Origin: Pseudomonas sp. IB20 | GTDB lineage: Bacteria > Pseudomonadota > Gammaproteobacteria > Pseudomonadales > Pseudomonadaceae | Assembly (NCBI RefSeq): GCF_009707325.1 | Contig: NZ_CP046103.1 | Span: 3,147,610 to 3,211,609, forward strand | Direction: 5' to 3' | DNA: 64,000 nucleotides | Part shown: in pieces, positions 18,151 to 25,811 of the stretch | Layout: each line of letters begins with the position of its first letter | Numbering within the stretch: position 1 is the first letter of the stretch | Notes under the pieces: model-generated | What the model was told of the DNA's origin: nothing | The model's database searches: none | The model's input: the letters and a program-made list of their open reading frames with translations, nothing else | Program-made: the position numbers and the translations under genes

Positions 18151-20072
18151 GCACACTGACCACCGTACTGGTGGCCAACCGCGGCGAAATCGCCTGCCGC
18201 GTGATGCGCACCGCCAAGGCCATGGGCCTGACCACCGTGGCCGTGCACAGCGCCATCGACCGCGATGCGCGCCACAGCCGCGAGGCGGATATCCGTGTCG
18301 ACCTGGGTGGCAGCAAAGCCTCCGAGAGCTACCTGCAGATCGACAAGCTGATTGCCGCCGCCCAGGCCAGCGGCGCTCAGGCGATCCATCCGGGGTATGG
18401 TTTTTTGTCGGAAAACGCCGGCTTTGCACGCGCGATTGAAGCGGCCGGTTTGATTTTCCTCGGCCCACCCGCCTCGGCCATCGATGCCATGGGCAGCAAA
18501 TCGGCGGCCAAGTCGTTGATGGAAAAAGCCGGTGTTCCGCTGGTGCCGGGTTATCACGGCGAAGCCCAGGACCTGGAAACCTTCCGCGCCGCCTGCGAGC
18601 GTATCGGCTACCCAGTGCTGCTTAAGGCCACGGCCGGCGGTGGTGGCAAGGGCATGAAAGTGGTCGAGGACGTCAGCCAACTGGCCGAAGCCTTGGCGTC
18701 GGCCCAGCGTGAAGCCCTGTCGTCCTTCGGCAACGAACAGATGCTGGTGGAGAAATACCTGCTCAAACCGCGCCATGTGGAAATCCAGGTGTTTGCCGAC
18801 CAGCACGGCCACTGCTTGTACCTGAATGAGCGCGATTGCTCGATTCAGCGTCGCCATCAAAAAGTCGTGGAAGAAGCACCGGCGCCCGGCCTAAGTGTTG
18901 AACAGCGCAAAGCCATGGGCGAAGCCGCGGTGCGCGCGGCCCAGGCCATCGGTTATGTCGGCGCGGGCACAGTGGAGTTCTTGCTGGACGCGCGCGGCGA
19001 GTTTTTCTTTATGGAGATGAACACGCGGCTGCAGGTGGAGCATCCAGTGACCGAGGCGATTACCGGGCTCGACCTGGTCGCCTGGCAGATCCGTGTCGCC
19101 CAAGGCGAGCCGCTGCCGATCACGCAAGAACAGGTGCCACTGATCGGTCATGCCATTGAAGTGCGCTTGTATGCCGAAGACCCGGCCAATGATTTCCTGC
19201 CGGCCACCGGGCATCTGGCGCTGTACCGCGAATCTGCGCCGGGCCCGGGCCGTCGTGTGGACAGCGGCGTAGAGCAAGGCGACGACGTTTCGCCGTTCTA
19301 CGACCCAATGCTCGGCAAGTTGATTGCCTGGGGCGAAGACCGTGAACAGGCGCGCCTGCGGTTGTTGAGCATGCTCGATGAGTTTGCCGTCGGCGGGCTC
19401 AAGACCAACCTGGGCTTTTTGCGGCGCATCATCGGCCATCCGGCCTTTGCGGCGGCTGAACTGGACACCGGGTTTATCCCGCGCTATCAGGAGGAGCTGT
19501 TGCCGGTGCCGGGGGAATTGAGCGATGAGTTCTGGCAGGCGGCGGGCGCTGCGTTTATGCAGAGTTTGCCGCCCGGCAGTGGGCCGTGGGCGGACACGCG
19601 GGGTTTTCGCGCGGGGCTGCCTGCCGAGGTATCGCTGCATTTGAGCTGCGCGGGGCAGGATCGGCTGGTGACGTTGAAAGGCGCCGCCGCGCAACTGCAA
19701 GGCGAGCAGTTGGTGATCGAACACGACGGCGTGCGTCGCACCCATCTGGCGGTGCGCGGCGCAGCTAGCGTGTACCTGCGTTGGGACGGCGAAATGCTGG
19801 CGGTGAGCCTGTTCGATCCAATTGCAGCGGTCGAGGCCAACCAATCCCATCAGGGTGGCCTCACGGCGCCGATGAACGGCAGCATCGTGCGGGTGCTGGT
19901 GGAAGTCGGCCAGGCGGTCGAAGCCGGTGCGCAGTTGGTGGTGCTTGAGGCGATGAAGATGGAGCACAGCATCCGCGCGCCCCAGGCCGGGGTGGTCAAG
20001 GCACTGTTCTGCCTGGAAGGCGAAATGGTTGCCGAAGGCAGCGCCTTGGTCGAGCTTGAAACGGCGAACTAA
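18147..20072 (+). CDS. liuD: 3-Methylcrotonyl-CoA carboxylase, biotin-containing (alpha) subunit
   Basis: A 641-residue protein with three parts: biotin carboxylase N-domain (VLVANRGEIACRV), ATP-grasp domain (LLKATAGGGGKGMKVV, and MEMNTRLQVEHPVTE with metal-binding residues), and a C-terminal biotinyl domain with the EAMKMEH biotin site about 40 residues from the end. Between residues 450 and 560 lies the BT-like spacer typical of MCC alpha subunits. It carboxylates biotin and works with LiuB. The start overlaps the liuC stop (ATGA). Its 3' end overlaps the end of the convergent regulator by four bases. Confidence 0.96.
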   Translation: MSTLTTVLVANRGEIACRVMRTAKAMGLTTVAVHSAIDRDARHSREADIRVDLGGSKASESYLQIDKLIAAAQASGAQAIHPGYGFLSENAGFARAIEAAGLIFLGPPASAIDAMGSKSAAKSLMEKAGVPLVPGYHGEAQDLETFRAACERIGYPVLLKATAGGGGKGMKVVEDVSQLAEALASAQREALSSFGNEQMLVEKYLLKPRHVEIQVFADQHGHCLYLNERDCSIQRRHQKVVEEAPAPGLSVEQRKAMGEAAVRAAQAIGYVGAGTVEFLLDARGEFFFMEMNTRLQVEHPVTEAITGLDLVAWQIRVAQGEPLPITQEQVPLIGHAIEVRLYAEDPANDFLPATGHLALYRESAPGPGRRVDSGVEQGDDVSPFYDPMLGKLIAWGEDREQARLRLLSMLDEFAVGGLKTNLGFLRRIIGHPAFAAAELDTGFIPRYQEELLPVPGELSDEFWQAAGAAFMQSLPPGSGPWADTRGFRAGLPAEVSLHLSCAGQDRLVTLKGAAAQLQGEQLVIEHDGVRRTHLAVRGAASVYLRWDGEMLAVSLFDPIAAVEANQSHQGGLTAPMNGSIVRVLVEVGQAVEAGAQLVVLEAMKMEHSIRAPQAGVVKALFCLEGEMVAEGSALVELETAN

Positions 20073-20704
20073 AACTTCGCGGTGGCTTGCACGACAACGC
20101 CGAGGATTCGGCAATCGTCGCTGAACAGTAGCTTGGGGTAAGTGGGGTTGAGCGGCACCAGGTAAAGCTGGCCGCTCTCTTCCAGCAACTGGCGAAAGGT
20201 CGCCTGGGTGCTATCGGCCCATTGGGCGACCACCAGTTTGCCGGGTTCGGCGTCAATGGCCGGGTCCACCAGGATCATCATGCCAGCGCCAATGCTCAGG
20301 CCGCTGGGGGCCGTCATGGCGTCGCCCGTCACCGGCAGCCAGAACGCTTCGCCGCGGGCGTGGTAATCCGTCAATTCGAAACGCGCCGCACCGTAGGTCG
20401 GGCGCTCTTCACGTATTTCGCAGACGCCTTTCCAGTCGCTGACCGGGTAGCGGAAATACGGGTTGTAGTGGTGTTCCAAGGCTGGCGCGTCAATGGCTTT
20501 CTCGCGGATTTCCAACGCAACTTCCAGGTACTCAAGGCCTAACTCAGCGAGCACCCGGTTCATATCCGCCAGGCTCGGCACGCGGCGCTTGTTGAGCCAA
20601 TGGCCGACACCGCCCTGGGACATGCCCAAGCGTTCGGCCAGTTCATCCTGCGTGACCTTGCGGTCTTTCATGTTGGCTTTGACCAACGCTATCCAGTTAT
20701 CCAT
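20069..20704 (-). CDS. XRE-type regulator with a LexA/S24-like domain lacking the catalytic pair
   Basis: A 211-residue protein. The N-terminal HTH_3 reads RKVTQDELAERLGMSQGGVGHWLNKRRVP (residues 16-44). The C-terminal S24 fold follows (residues 105-205, FWLPVTGDAMTAP, then GLSIGAGMMILVDP). Autocleaving LexA/CI proteins have Ser in GDSM and Lys in a TxKRL strand. Here the codon is GCC (Ala), and the strand reads ATFRQL with Arg. Self-cleavage is therefore not expected, and another way of sensing or release is implied. The start is ATG 20704 (MDNWIALVK). Two identical-type palindromes lie in its promoter region. The 3' end overlaps liuD by four bases. Confidence 0.85.
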   Translation of the reverse strand: MDNWIALVKANMKDRKVTQDELAERLGMSQGGVGHWLNKRRVPSLADMNRVLAELGLEYLEVALEIREKAIDAPALEHHYNPYFRYPVSDWKGVCEIREERPTYGAARFELTDYHARGEAFWLPVTGDAMTAPSGLSIGAGMMILVDPAIDAEPGKLVVAQWADSTQATFRQLLEESGQLYLVPLNPTYPKLLFSDDCRILGVVVQATAKF

Positions 20705-20716
20705 GGGCCGTGACAA

Positions 20717-20727
20717 TACGTTGCGTA
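20717..20727. promoter_or_regulatory. Palindromic operator 1 (TACG-N3-CGTA)
   Basis: ATACGTTGCGTACT contains TACG-TTG-CGTA, only 13 bases upstream of the XRE/S24-like gene start. It shares its outer bases with the second site at 20776, which points to autoregulation. Confidence 0.6.
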
Positions 20728-20775
20728 CTTGCCAGAACAATAAACAGTTTGTAGTAATCCATCAAATGACATAAA

Positions 20776-20786
20776 TACGATTCGTA
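20776..20786. promoter_or_regulatory. Palindromic operator 2 (TACG-N3-CGTA)
   Basis: ATACGATTCGTACT has the same TACG-N3-CGTA core and flanks as the site 59 bases away. It lies between the regulator and the divergent small gene at 20835. A TATTAT -10-like hexamer follows at once, so the site could control the small gene. Confidence 0.6.
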
Positions 20787-20834
20787 CTATTATCAGGTAC
20801 AGGTTTTCGACATCCACTCAGAGTACCTACCCTC

Positions 20835-21185
20835 ATGATGACCAGCCCGTATCCCCTGCCCGACACACCTGAATCCGACGAACTGTTGGTGATGCGCAAC
20901 AGCGGCGCTGCCCAGCGCGCACTCGACTATTACTTGAAAGAGAATGTGTCAGCACCGATCCCTGATGACATATTTTTCGACATCAATCCCGGCATCAGCC
21001 ATGAAGACGCGTTGGTTCACGCGTCCGACCTGCTGCGCAGCGCGGCGGCAGCGGCCTACGAATCGGCAAGCAGCCGCCAGGGCAACCAGCGGGATCTGGC
21101 GTTTTCGGTGGTGTATTTGATTGATATGGCAAAGGCGATGGTGGAGCAGACGTTGCAGGCACCAGCCGGTCAGGCGAGCGCCTGA
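20835..21185 (+). CDS. Small hypothetical protein of the Pseudomonas DUF6124/DUF3077 type
   Basis: A 116-residue soluble, mostly helical protein: AAQRALDYYL near residue 27, then HEDALVHASDLLRSAAAAAYESA, and a final helix DLAFSVVYLIDMAKAMVEQTL. The pattern of an AxRALDxYL helix followed by a DAL-xxASxLLxxA helix is that of small proteins common in pseudomonads, with no known biochemical function. It is divergent from the XRE/S24-like regulator and shares its paired palindromes, so it may be a target. A second ATG one codon in (20838) is equally possible. Confidence 0.7.
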   Translation: MMTSPYPLPDTPESDELLVMRNSGAAQRALDYYLKENVSAPIPDDIFFDINPGISHEDALVHASDLLRSAAAAAYESASSRQGNQRDLAFSVVYLIDMAKAMVEQTLQAPAGQASA

Positions 21186-21240
21186 CAGGTATGCAGCAAA
21201 AATATTTCTATCTCACGGATAAAAACATTTGACTTGCAAA

Positions 21241-21255
21241 TGATAATGATTATTA
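21241..21255 (+). promoter_or_regulatory. Fur box in the prrF promoter
   Basis: TGATAATGATTATTA matches the 7-1-7 Fur consensus TGATAAT-N-ATTATCA with one mismatch. It overlaps the spacer and -10 of the promoter TTGACT (21229) and TATTAT (21251). Iron-loaded Fur should block transcription of the small RNA that starts a few bases on. Confidence 0.88.
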
Positions 21256-21261
21256 TTGGAC

Positions 21262-21378
21262 CCAGCTGATCGCGAGATCAGTCGATAGACCAAGGGACCT
21301 TAGGTCGGACTCTTGGAATATCTCCTCATCAGGCTAATCACGGTTTTTGACCCGGCTCTTTGGCCGGGTCTTTTTTTT
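21262..21378 (+). ncRNA. prrF: Iron-responsive small RNA PrrF
   Basis: About 117 bases between a Fur-box promoter and a terminator. The 5' stem-loop CTGATCGCGAGATCAG and the conserved unpaired core ATCTCCTCATCAGGCTAATCA are features of PrrF RNAs, which pair with sodB, sdh and other iron-protein mRNAs under iron starvation with Hfq. Only one copy is present here; P. aeruginosa has a tandem pair. The 3' end is the GACCCGGC/GCCGGGTC terminator. Confidence 0.9.
21349..21378 (+). terminator. Terminator of prrF
   Basis: An 8-bp stem GACCCGGC/GCCGGGTC with loop TCTTTG is followed by eight T residues. From here to the carboxypeptidase start at 21650 (about 270 bases) I see no further gene or strong signal. 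Confidence 0.93.
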
Positions 21379-21649
21379 GCCAGTTTCCCTGGCATGGCTT
21401 CAGGCTAATGAAGACTGTGTGTTGCTCGATGGCGCGCATGGTAGCAAAAGACTATCGCCAAAAGAAGGCCGGGCGAACGCTCTAACCCGGATCTTTGCGA
21501 AATAGCGCTTGAGAATCAATCTCATAGACTCTAAGCTGCTGCGGCGTCAAGGACGACGCCCCCTCCCCTCTGCAACAATTTTGCATCAGAATTTAGCCTC
21601 ACTCCTTGTAAGATATCCGCCACAACTCTCATATTCAGGCAACCAGACT

Positions 21650-22801
21650 ATGACCGTGGCCTTGACCTCCATTAAGATCAGCACCGACTTCGACAGCGGC
21701 AATATCCAGGTCCTGGATGCCAGCGATGCCTATCAGTTGCTGCTGGCGATCAAACCGGATACCCGCAGCGCGCATTTCCAATGGTTCCACTTCAAGGCCG
21801 AAGGCATGCACGTGGGCCACACCCACACCTTTCGCCTGAGCAATGCGAGCCAGTCCTCTTATAAAAACGCTTGGAGCGGCTACAACGCCGTGGCGTCCTA
21901 CGACCATATCAACTGGTTCCGCGTGCCCACGCGCTTTGATGGCGAAACCTTGCACATCAGCCTGGAGACCCGTGAAAAACAAGCCTGGATCGCCTACTTC
22001 GAACCCTACAGCCGTGAGCGTCACGACTGGCTGATCGACCAGGCCTTAAACCGCGCCGGCACGCAATTGCTCGCAACCGGCAAAAGCGCCGAAGGCCGTG
22101 ACATCCAACTGCTGCGCCGCGGCAAAGGTGGCGAAGGCCAGCGCAAGGTCTGGATCATCGCCCAGCAACACCCCGGTGAACACATGGCCGAATGGTTTAT
22201 GGAAGGCATCATCGAACGCCTGCAGCAGGACGGTGACGACGAGCTGAAAAAGCTCCTGGCCGTCGCTGACCTGTACTTGATACCCAACATGAACCCCGAC
22301 GGCGCCTTCCACGGCCACTTGCGCACCAACGCCGTGGGCCAGGACCTCAACCGTGCCTGGCAGAGCGCCAGCCAGGAGATCAGCCCGGAAGTACTGTTCG
22401 CCCAACAGCAGATGGAAGAGTACGGCGTTGACCTGTTCCTCGATATCCACGGCGACGAAGAAATCCCCTACGTGTTCACCGCCGGCTGCGAAGGCAACCC
22501 GGGCTACACCCCGCGTCTGGAAGCGCTGGAAAAGCACTTCCGCGGCCACTTAAGCGCACTGACCCGTGACTTCCAGACTACCCATGGATACGCCCGTGAC
22601 CTGCCGGGCGAGGCTAATCTGACCCTGGCCTGCAATGCGGTCGGTGAGAAGTACGACTGCCTGTCGCTGACCCTGGAGATGCCGTTCAAGGACAACGACG
22701 ACGCGCCCAACCTGAAAACCGGTTGGTCGGGTGAGCGCTCGAAACAGCTGGGCAAGGATGTGTTGAGCACGGTTGCTGATATTGTGGATGTCTTGCGCTA
22801 A
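21650..22801 (+). CDS. M14-family zinc carboxypeptidase (cytosolic carboxypeptidase type)
   Basis: A 383-residue protein. The N-terminal beta-rich domain (residues 1-125, QWFHFKAEGMHVG, WFRVPTRFDGETLHI) is typical of the CCP/Nna1 branch of M14 peptidases. The peptidase domain follows, with zinc ligands in QQHPGEHMAEW (His, Glu) and DIHGDEE (His). NPDGAFHGHLRTNAVGQDLNR carries the substrate-carboxylate Arg, and the catalytic Glu is probably in LTLEMPFKDN. There is no signal peptide, so it is cytoplasmic. The start is ATG 21650 (MTVALTS). Bacterial substrates of this branch are not established. It converges with cytochrome b561, overlapping by four bases. Confidence 0.9.
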   Translation: MTVALTSIKISTDFDSGNIQVLDASDAYQLLLAIKPDTRSAHFQWFHFKAEGMHVGHTHTFRLSNASQSSYKNAWSGYNAVASYDHINWFRVPTRFDGETLHISLETREKQAWIAYFEPYSRERHDWLIDQALNRAGTQLLATGKSAEGRDIQLLRRGKGGEGQRKVWIIAQQHPGEHMAEWFMEGIIERLQQDGDDELKKLLAVADLYLIPNMNPDGAFHGHLRTNAVGQDLNRAWQSASQEISPEVLFAQQQMEEYGVDLFLDIHGDEEIPYVFTAGCEGNPGYTPRLEALEKHFRGHLSALTRDFQTTHGYARDLPGEANLTLACNAVGEKYDCLSLTLEMPFKDNDDAPNLKTGWSGERSKQLGKDVLSTVADIVDVLR

Positions 22802-23346
22802 GCGTTGCCGACGATGGCGACCTGGGTGCTCTGCAACACCCCATCCCGGCGTATCAACCCATGAAACAACGCCGCCGCCAAGTGCACCAACACCGTCAAA
22901 AACAGCAAATAAGCCAAATACCCATGAGCCTTGCGCAACACCGCAAACAGCGGCGCATTCGCTCCCAGCAACGCCGGTAACTGCACCGAGCTGCTGAGCA
23001 TCACCGGGTCCCCGGCCGCCGAAATCATCGCCCAACCCAGCAGCGGCAACACCAGCATCAGCGCGTACAACAGCACATGGGACGCCTTGGCTGCCAGCAC
23101 TTGCCACAACGGCAAATCAGCAGGCAGCGGCGGTTGCCGGGTAGAAAAACGCACCACCAACCGCACAATCACCAGCGCCAGAATCGCAATGCCCAGCGGC
23201 TTGTGCAGGTGAATCAGCCACTCATGACGCTCCGACACAGACGCCGCCATGCCCGCACCGATAAACAGCATGGCGATGACCATCAATGCCATCAGCCAAT
23301 GCAGCAGGCGGGCCAGCGGCGCAAAATAGCCTGGTTGAACATTCAT
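22798..23346 (-). CDS. Cytochrome b561-type membrane haem protein
   Basis: A 182-residue protein with four transmembrane helices. Haem-ligand histidines are visible in RLLHWLMALM (helix 1), HLHKPLGIAIL (helix 2), AHGYLAYLL and VLVHLAAALFHGL (last helix). It probably passes electrons from the quinone pool to the periplasmic side. It is translationally coupled to the upstream catalase-family peroxidase (ATGA overlap), which suggests it supplies electrons to that enzyme or acts in the same oxidative-stress response. Confidence 0.9.
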   Translation of the reverse strand: MNVQPGYFAPLARLLHWLMALMVIAMLFIGAGMAASVSERHEWLIHLHKPLGIAILALVIVRLVVRFSTRQPPLPADLPLWQVLAAKASHVLLYALMLVLPLLGWAMISAAGDPVMLSSSVQLPALLGANAPLFAVLRKAHGYLAYLLFLTVLVHLAAALFHGLIRRDGVLQSTQVAIVGNA

Positions 23347-24425
23347 GGCTTTGACTCCTGAGGGGCGCTGTGCAGCGGGCTGACTTCGCCGGCGCGGCGT
23401 AAGTACGAACTGGCATAGGCGGCCGAACGTGCGGCCAGCAGTGGGTCGTCAGAGGCTTGGATACCACTGGGTAAAATCAGCGGGTCAAAGTTGATATCGC
23501 GGCAATCGCCGTCCGCTTGCGGCTGGCTGCTTTGCAGCACCAGCGTGCCGGCGTTCAGCACTTTGTGTTCGCCGGCCCAGGTTTTGCTCGCATCGTCCAG
23601 CGGGTCGCCGGGGTTGGCCAGGGTCATGTTCAACTGCCAACGCAGTGGCCCTGAAGCCAGGCGCTGTACCAAGTCTTTTTCGAGGAAATCACCGCCCGAC
23701 GGCGCGGTATCACCTGCCGCATCCTGGCTTTGTGGCACCACGCCCCAGCGCACCGCCTGGCGCTTGCCATCAGCGCTCACCAGGTAGAAGGCATTGATGC
23801 CGTTGTAGGTTTCTGTCACATAACTGGCCGACGGCTTGGCCGTCTTGACCCACGCCAGGAACGGCGCCGTCTCCGGGTGCGCGGCAAAAAACGCCGGCAT
23901 GCTCGCTGGGTTCGGCTTGCCGGTGGCCGGGTCTGGCGCGCCGGCCTTGAGCATTTGGTAGAACGCCTCAGGCGTGCCCACCGGGAACACCGGCATGCTG
24001 TTCATCCCCGTACGCCACTGCTGGCCGTTGGCCTGGCTGAATTGCACGGCGAAACTGCGGATCGGCACACTGCTGTCCGGCGCGTAAGGGTTGCCGCTGG
24101 GCAAGGCAAATCGGCCGATCACCGGGGTTTTCGCTTCGCTGAACACCTGGGCACTCGAGTACGCACGTGCCTCGGGACTGCTCTGGAAGTAACCGGCCAC
24201 ACACACGCCCTTGGCATGGTTACGTCGCAAGCCCGGGTGCAGGCCGTTATTGGTTTCCAGGGCATTGACCAGGGTTTTGGGGCGCAGGCGCTGTGGGTCG
24301 AGCGTGCCGTTGACGTAGGCAAACGCCCCAGCAACAACCGCTACTACCCCGCCAATACACGCCAGCCTGACAAGCAAACTGGCGGTACTGAGTGGCGCAC
24401 GTGGCGGCGATGAGTGATCTACCAT
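23343..24425 (-). CDS. Catalase-family peroxidase (SrpA-like), membrane-anchored
   Basis: A 360-residue short catalase-related haem peroxidase. An N-terminal transmembrane anchor (residues 13-35, LLVRLACIGGVVAVVAGAF) places the enzyme in the periplasm. The distal-haem motif RRNHAKGVCVAGYF has the catalytic His, FAVQFSQANGQQWRTGMNSMPVF follows, and the proximal Tyr is probably in RSAAYASSYLRR near the C-terminus. The normal catalase C-terminal domains are absent. The start is ATG 24425. Just downstream lies cytochrome b561, and divergently an ECF sigma/anti-sigma pair, a recurring four-gene arrangement. Confidence 0.9.
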   Translation of the reverse strand: MVDHSSPPRAPLSTASLLVRLACIGGVVAVVAGAFAYVNGTLDPQRLRPKTLVNALETNNGLHPGLRRNHAKGVCVAGYFQSSPEARAYSSAQVFSEAKTPVIGRFALPSGNPYAPDSSVPIRSFAVQFSQANGQQWRTGMNSMPVFPVGTPEAFYQMLKAGAPDPATGKPNPASMPAFFAAHPETAPFLAWVKTAKPSASYVTETYNGINAFYLVSADGKRQAVRWGVVPQSQDAAGDTAPSGGDFLEKDLVQRLASGPLRWQLNMTLANPGDPLDDASKTWAGEHKVLNAGTLVLQSSQPQADGDCRDINFDPLILPSGIQASDDPLLAARSAAYASSYLRRAGEVSPLHSAPQESKP

Positions 24426-24465
24426 GCAAAACTCCAGGGCACGTGGCCGAAAGGAAAATGAACTA

Positions 24466-24479
24466 TGAGACGAGTCCCA
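24466..24479. promoter_or_regulatory. Inverted repeat in the divergent peroxidase/sigma promoter region
   Basis: TGAGAC-GA-GTCCCA is an imperfect inverted repeat (TGRGAC/GTCYCA) centred in the 145-base gap between the peroxidase and sigma genes. Next to it CGTACT occurs twice, at 24480 and 24499, 19 bases apart. The ECF promoter recognised by the neighbouring sigma is expected here, but I cannot define it from one copy. Confidence 0.35.
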
Positions 24480-24570
24480 CGTACTATCGCGCAACATTCG
24501 TACTGCTGTTGATGGAATAAGCTACGTCGGCCAGCGTCTTCCTCTGCACAATCGCTCAGAACCCACGCCC

Positions 24571-25077
24571 ATGCACGAGCTCGACGAACAGTTACGTGAA
24601 CTCATTCCCAGGATGCGGCGCTTTGCCGTGTCCCTGACGCGTAACGCCAGCAGCGCTGACGACTTGGTGCAGGCGACCCTGGAACGGGCGATCATCCGTT
24701 GGGCCGACAAACGCATCGAGGGCGACTTGCGCGCCTGGCTGTTCTCGATCCTCTACCGGCAGTTCCTCGACGCCCACCGTCGCAGCCGGCGCTACGCACG
24801 CATGCTCGAATTCTTCACTGGCCGTGACGACGCGCAACCTTCGGTGGAGCGCACGGTGATGGCCCAATCGGCCTTGCAAGCCTTCGACCAACTCAACACC
24901 GAACAGCGCGCCCTGCTGCTCTGGGTGTCGGTCGAAGGCTTAAGCTACAAGGAGGTTGCCGTTATCCTTGAGGTACCCGTCGGCACCGTAATGTCGCGCC
25001 TGTCCCGGGCGCGCCAGGCCTTGCGTCAACTCAGCGATGGCGAAATCGCCAGCCCTTCCCTGCGGATACTCAAATGA
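24571..25077 (+). CDS. ECF-type RNA polymerase sigma factor
   Basis: A 168-residue sigma-70 family protein. Region 2 is at residues 8-75 (RRFAVSLTRNASSADDLVQATLE, then LRAWLFSILYRQFLDAHR). Region 4 is at residues 105-155 (FDQLNTEQRALLLWVSVEGLSYKEVAVILEVPVGTVMSRLSRAR). There is no region 3, as expected for ECF factors. It overlaps the anti-sigma gene by four bases (ATGA) and is divergent from the peroxidase/cytochrome genes, its likely targets. Confidence 0.93.
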   Translation: MHELDEQLRELIPRMRRFAVSLTRNASSADDLVQATLERAIIRWADKRIEGDLRAWLFSILYRQFLDAHRRSRRYARMLEFFTGRDDAQPSVERTVMAQSALQAFDQLNTEQRALLLWVSVEGLSYKEVAVILEVPVGTVMSRLSRARQALRQLSDGEIASPSLRILK

Positions 25078-25811
25078 TCAGCCTGCCCCCCAGCGAACGC
25101 GATTTGCATGCCTACGTCGATCACCAACTGCTGGAGAGCGATCGTCGCGTGCTTGAAAGCTACTTGGCGGCCCACCCCGACGTCGCGGCCCAGGTGCATG
25201 CCTGGCAACAGGATGCGCACCTGCTGCGCGCGGCATTAAGCGGGGCCTTGCAGCAACCGGCCAACCCCGCGCTGGACCCGACGCTGATTCGCCAGCGCAT
25301 CAAGCATCAGTCGCGCCGCCATTTGGCTAGCGCCGCCGTGCTACTGATCGCTGTCAGCCTCGGCGGTTTGGGCGGCTGGCATGCCCGCGAGGCCACCCAG
25401 CCGCCGATGTTGCCGATGGCCGACGCGATGCAAGCGTTCCGCCTGTTTGCCCAGGACGGCATCATGCCCGCCGATTACAACGCCCAGGACAGCGGCACCA
25501 TGCAGGCCTGGCTCGACCGTTACTTCAGCCAGGCGCACCGCCTGCCCGACTTGAGCCCGTCGGGGTTCAAACCGGTCAGCGGGCGTTTGCTCACCACTGA
25601 GCAAGGCGCTGCCGCCATGGTGCTGTACGAAGACCCGCAAGGGCGGCGCATGAGTTTCTATATCCGCCCACCCGGCCCGGAGAACGGTTTTCTGCCGCGC
25701 GGCAGCCGCAGTGCCGATGGCTTGCAGGCCGAATACTGGTCCGGCAGTGGCTACAACTACGCGATGGTCAGCCCCGAGGGTCAGTCGACCGCGCAGACGA
25801 TGAAGTTCTAA
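25074..25811 (+). CDS. Anti-sigma factor, membrane-anchored
   Basis: A 245-residue single-pass protein. The N-terminal cytoplasmic anti-sigma domain (residues 1-85, SERDLHAYVDHQLLESDRR, ESYLAAHPDVAAQVHAWQQDAHLLRAAL) is followed by a transmembrane helix at about 86-106 (LASAAVLLIAVSLGGLGGW) and a periplasmic domain of 135 residues with no motif I recognise. The HxxxCxxC zinc motif of ZAS proteins is absent. It is coupled to the sigma gene by an ATGA overlap. The periplasmic domain is the likely place for sensing an oxidant or a peroxidase-linked signal. Confidence 0.88.
   Translation: MISLPPSERDLHAYVDHQLLESDRRVLESYLAAHPDVAAQVHAWQQDAHLLRAALSGALQQPANPALDPTLIRQRIKHQSRRHLASAAVLLIAVSLGGLGGWHAREATQPPMLPMADAMQAFRLFAQDGIMPADYNAQDSGTMQAWLDRYFSQAHRLPDLSPSGFKPVSGRLLTTEQGAAAMVLYEDPQGRRMSFYIRPPGPENGFLPRGSRSADGLQAEYWSGSGYNYAMVSPEGQSTAQTMKF

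Noticed and set aside
24480..24504. CGTACT direct repeats as an ECF promoter
   Set aside because: The 19-base period does not match a -35/-10 layout and the two copies are identical, unlike ECF elements; kept only as a note on the divergent region.
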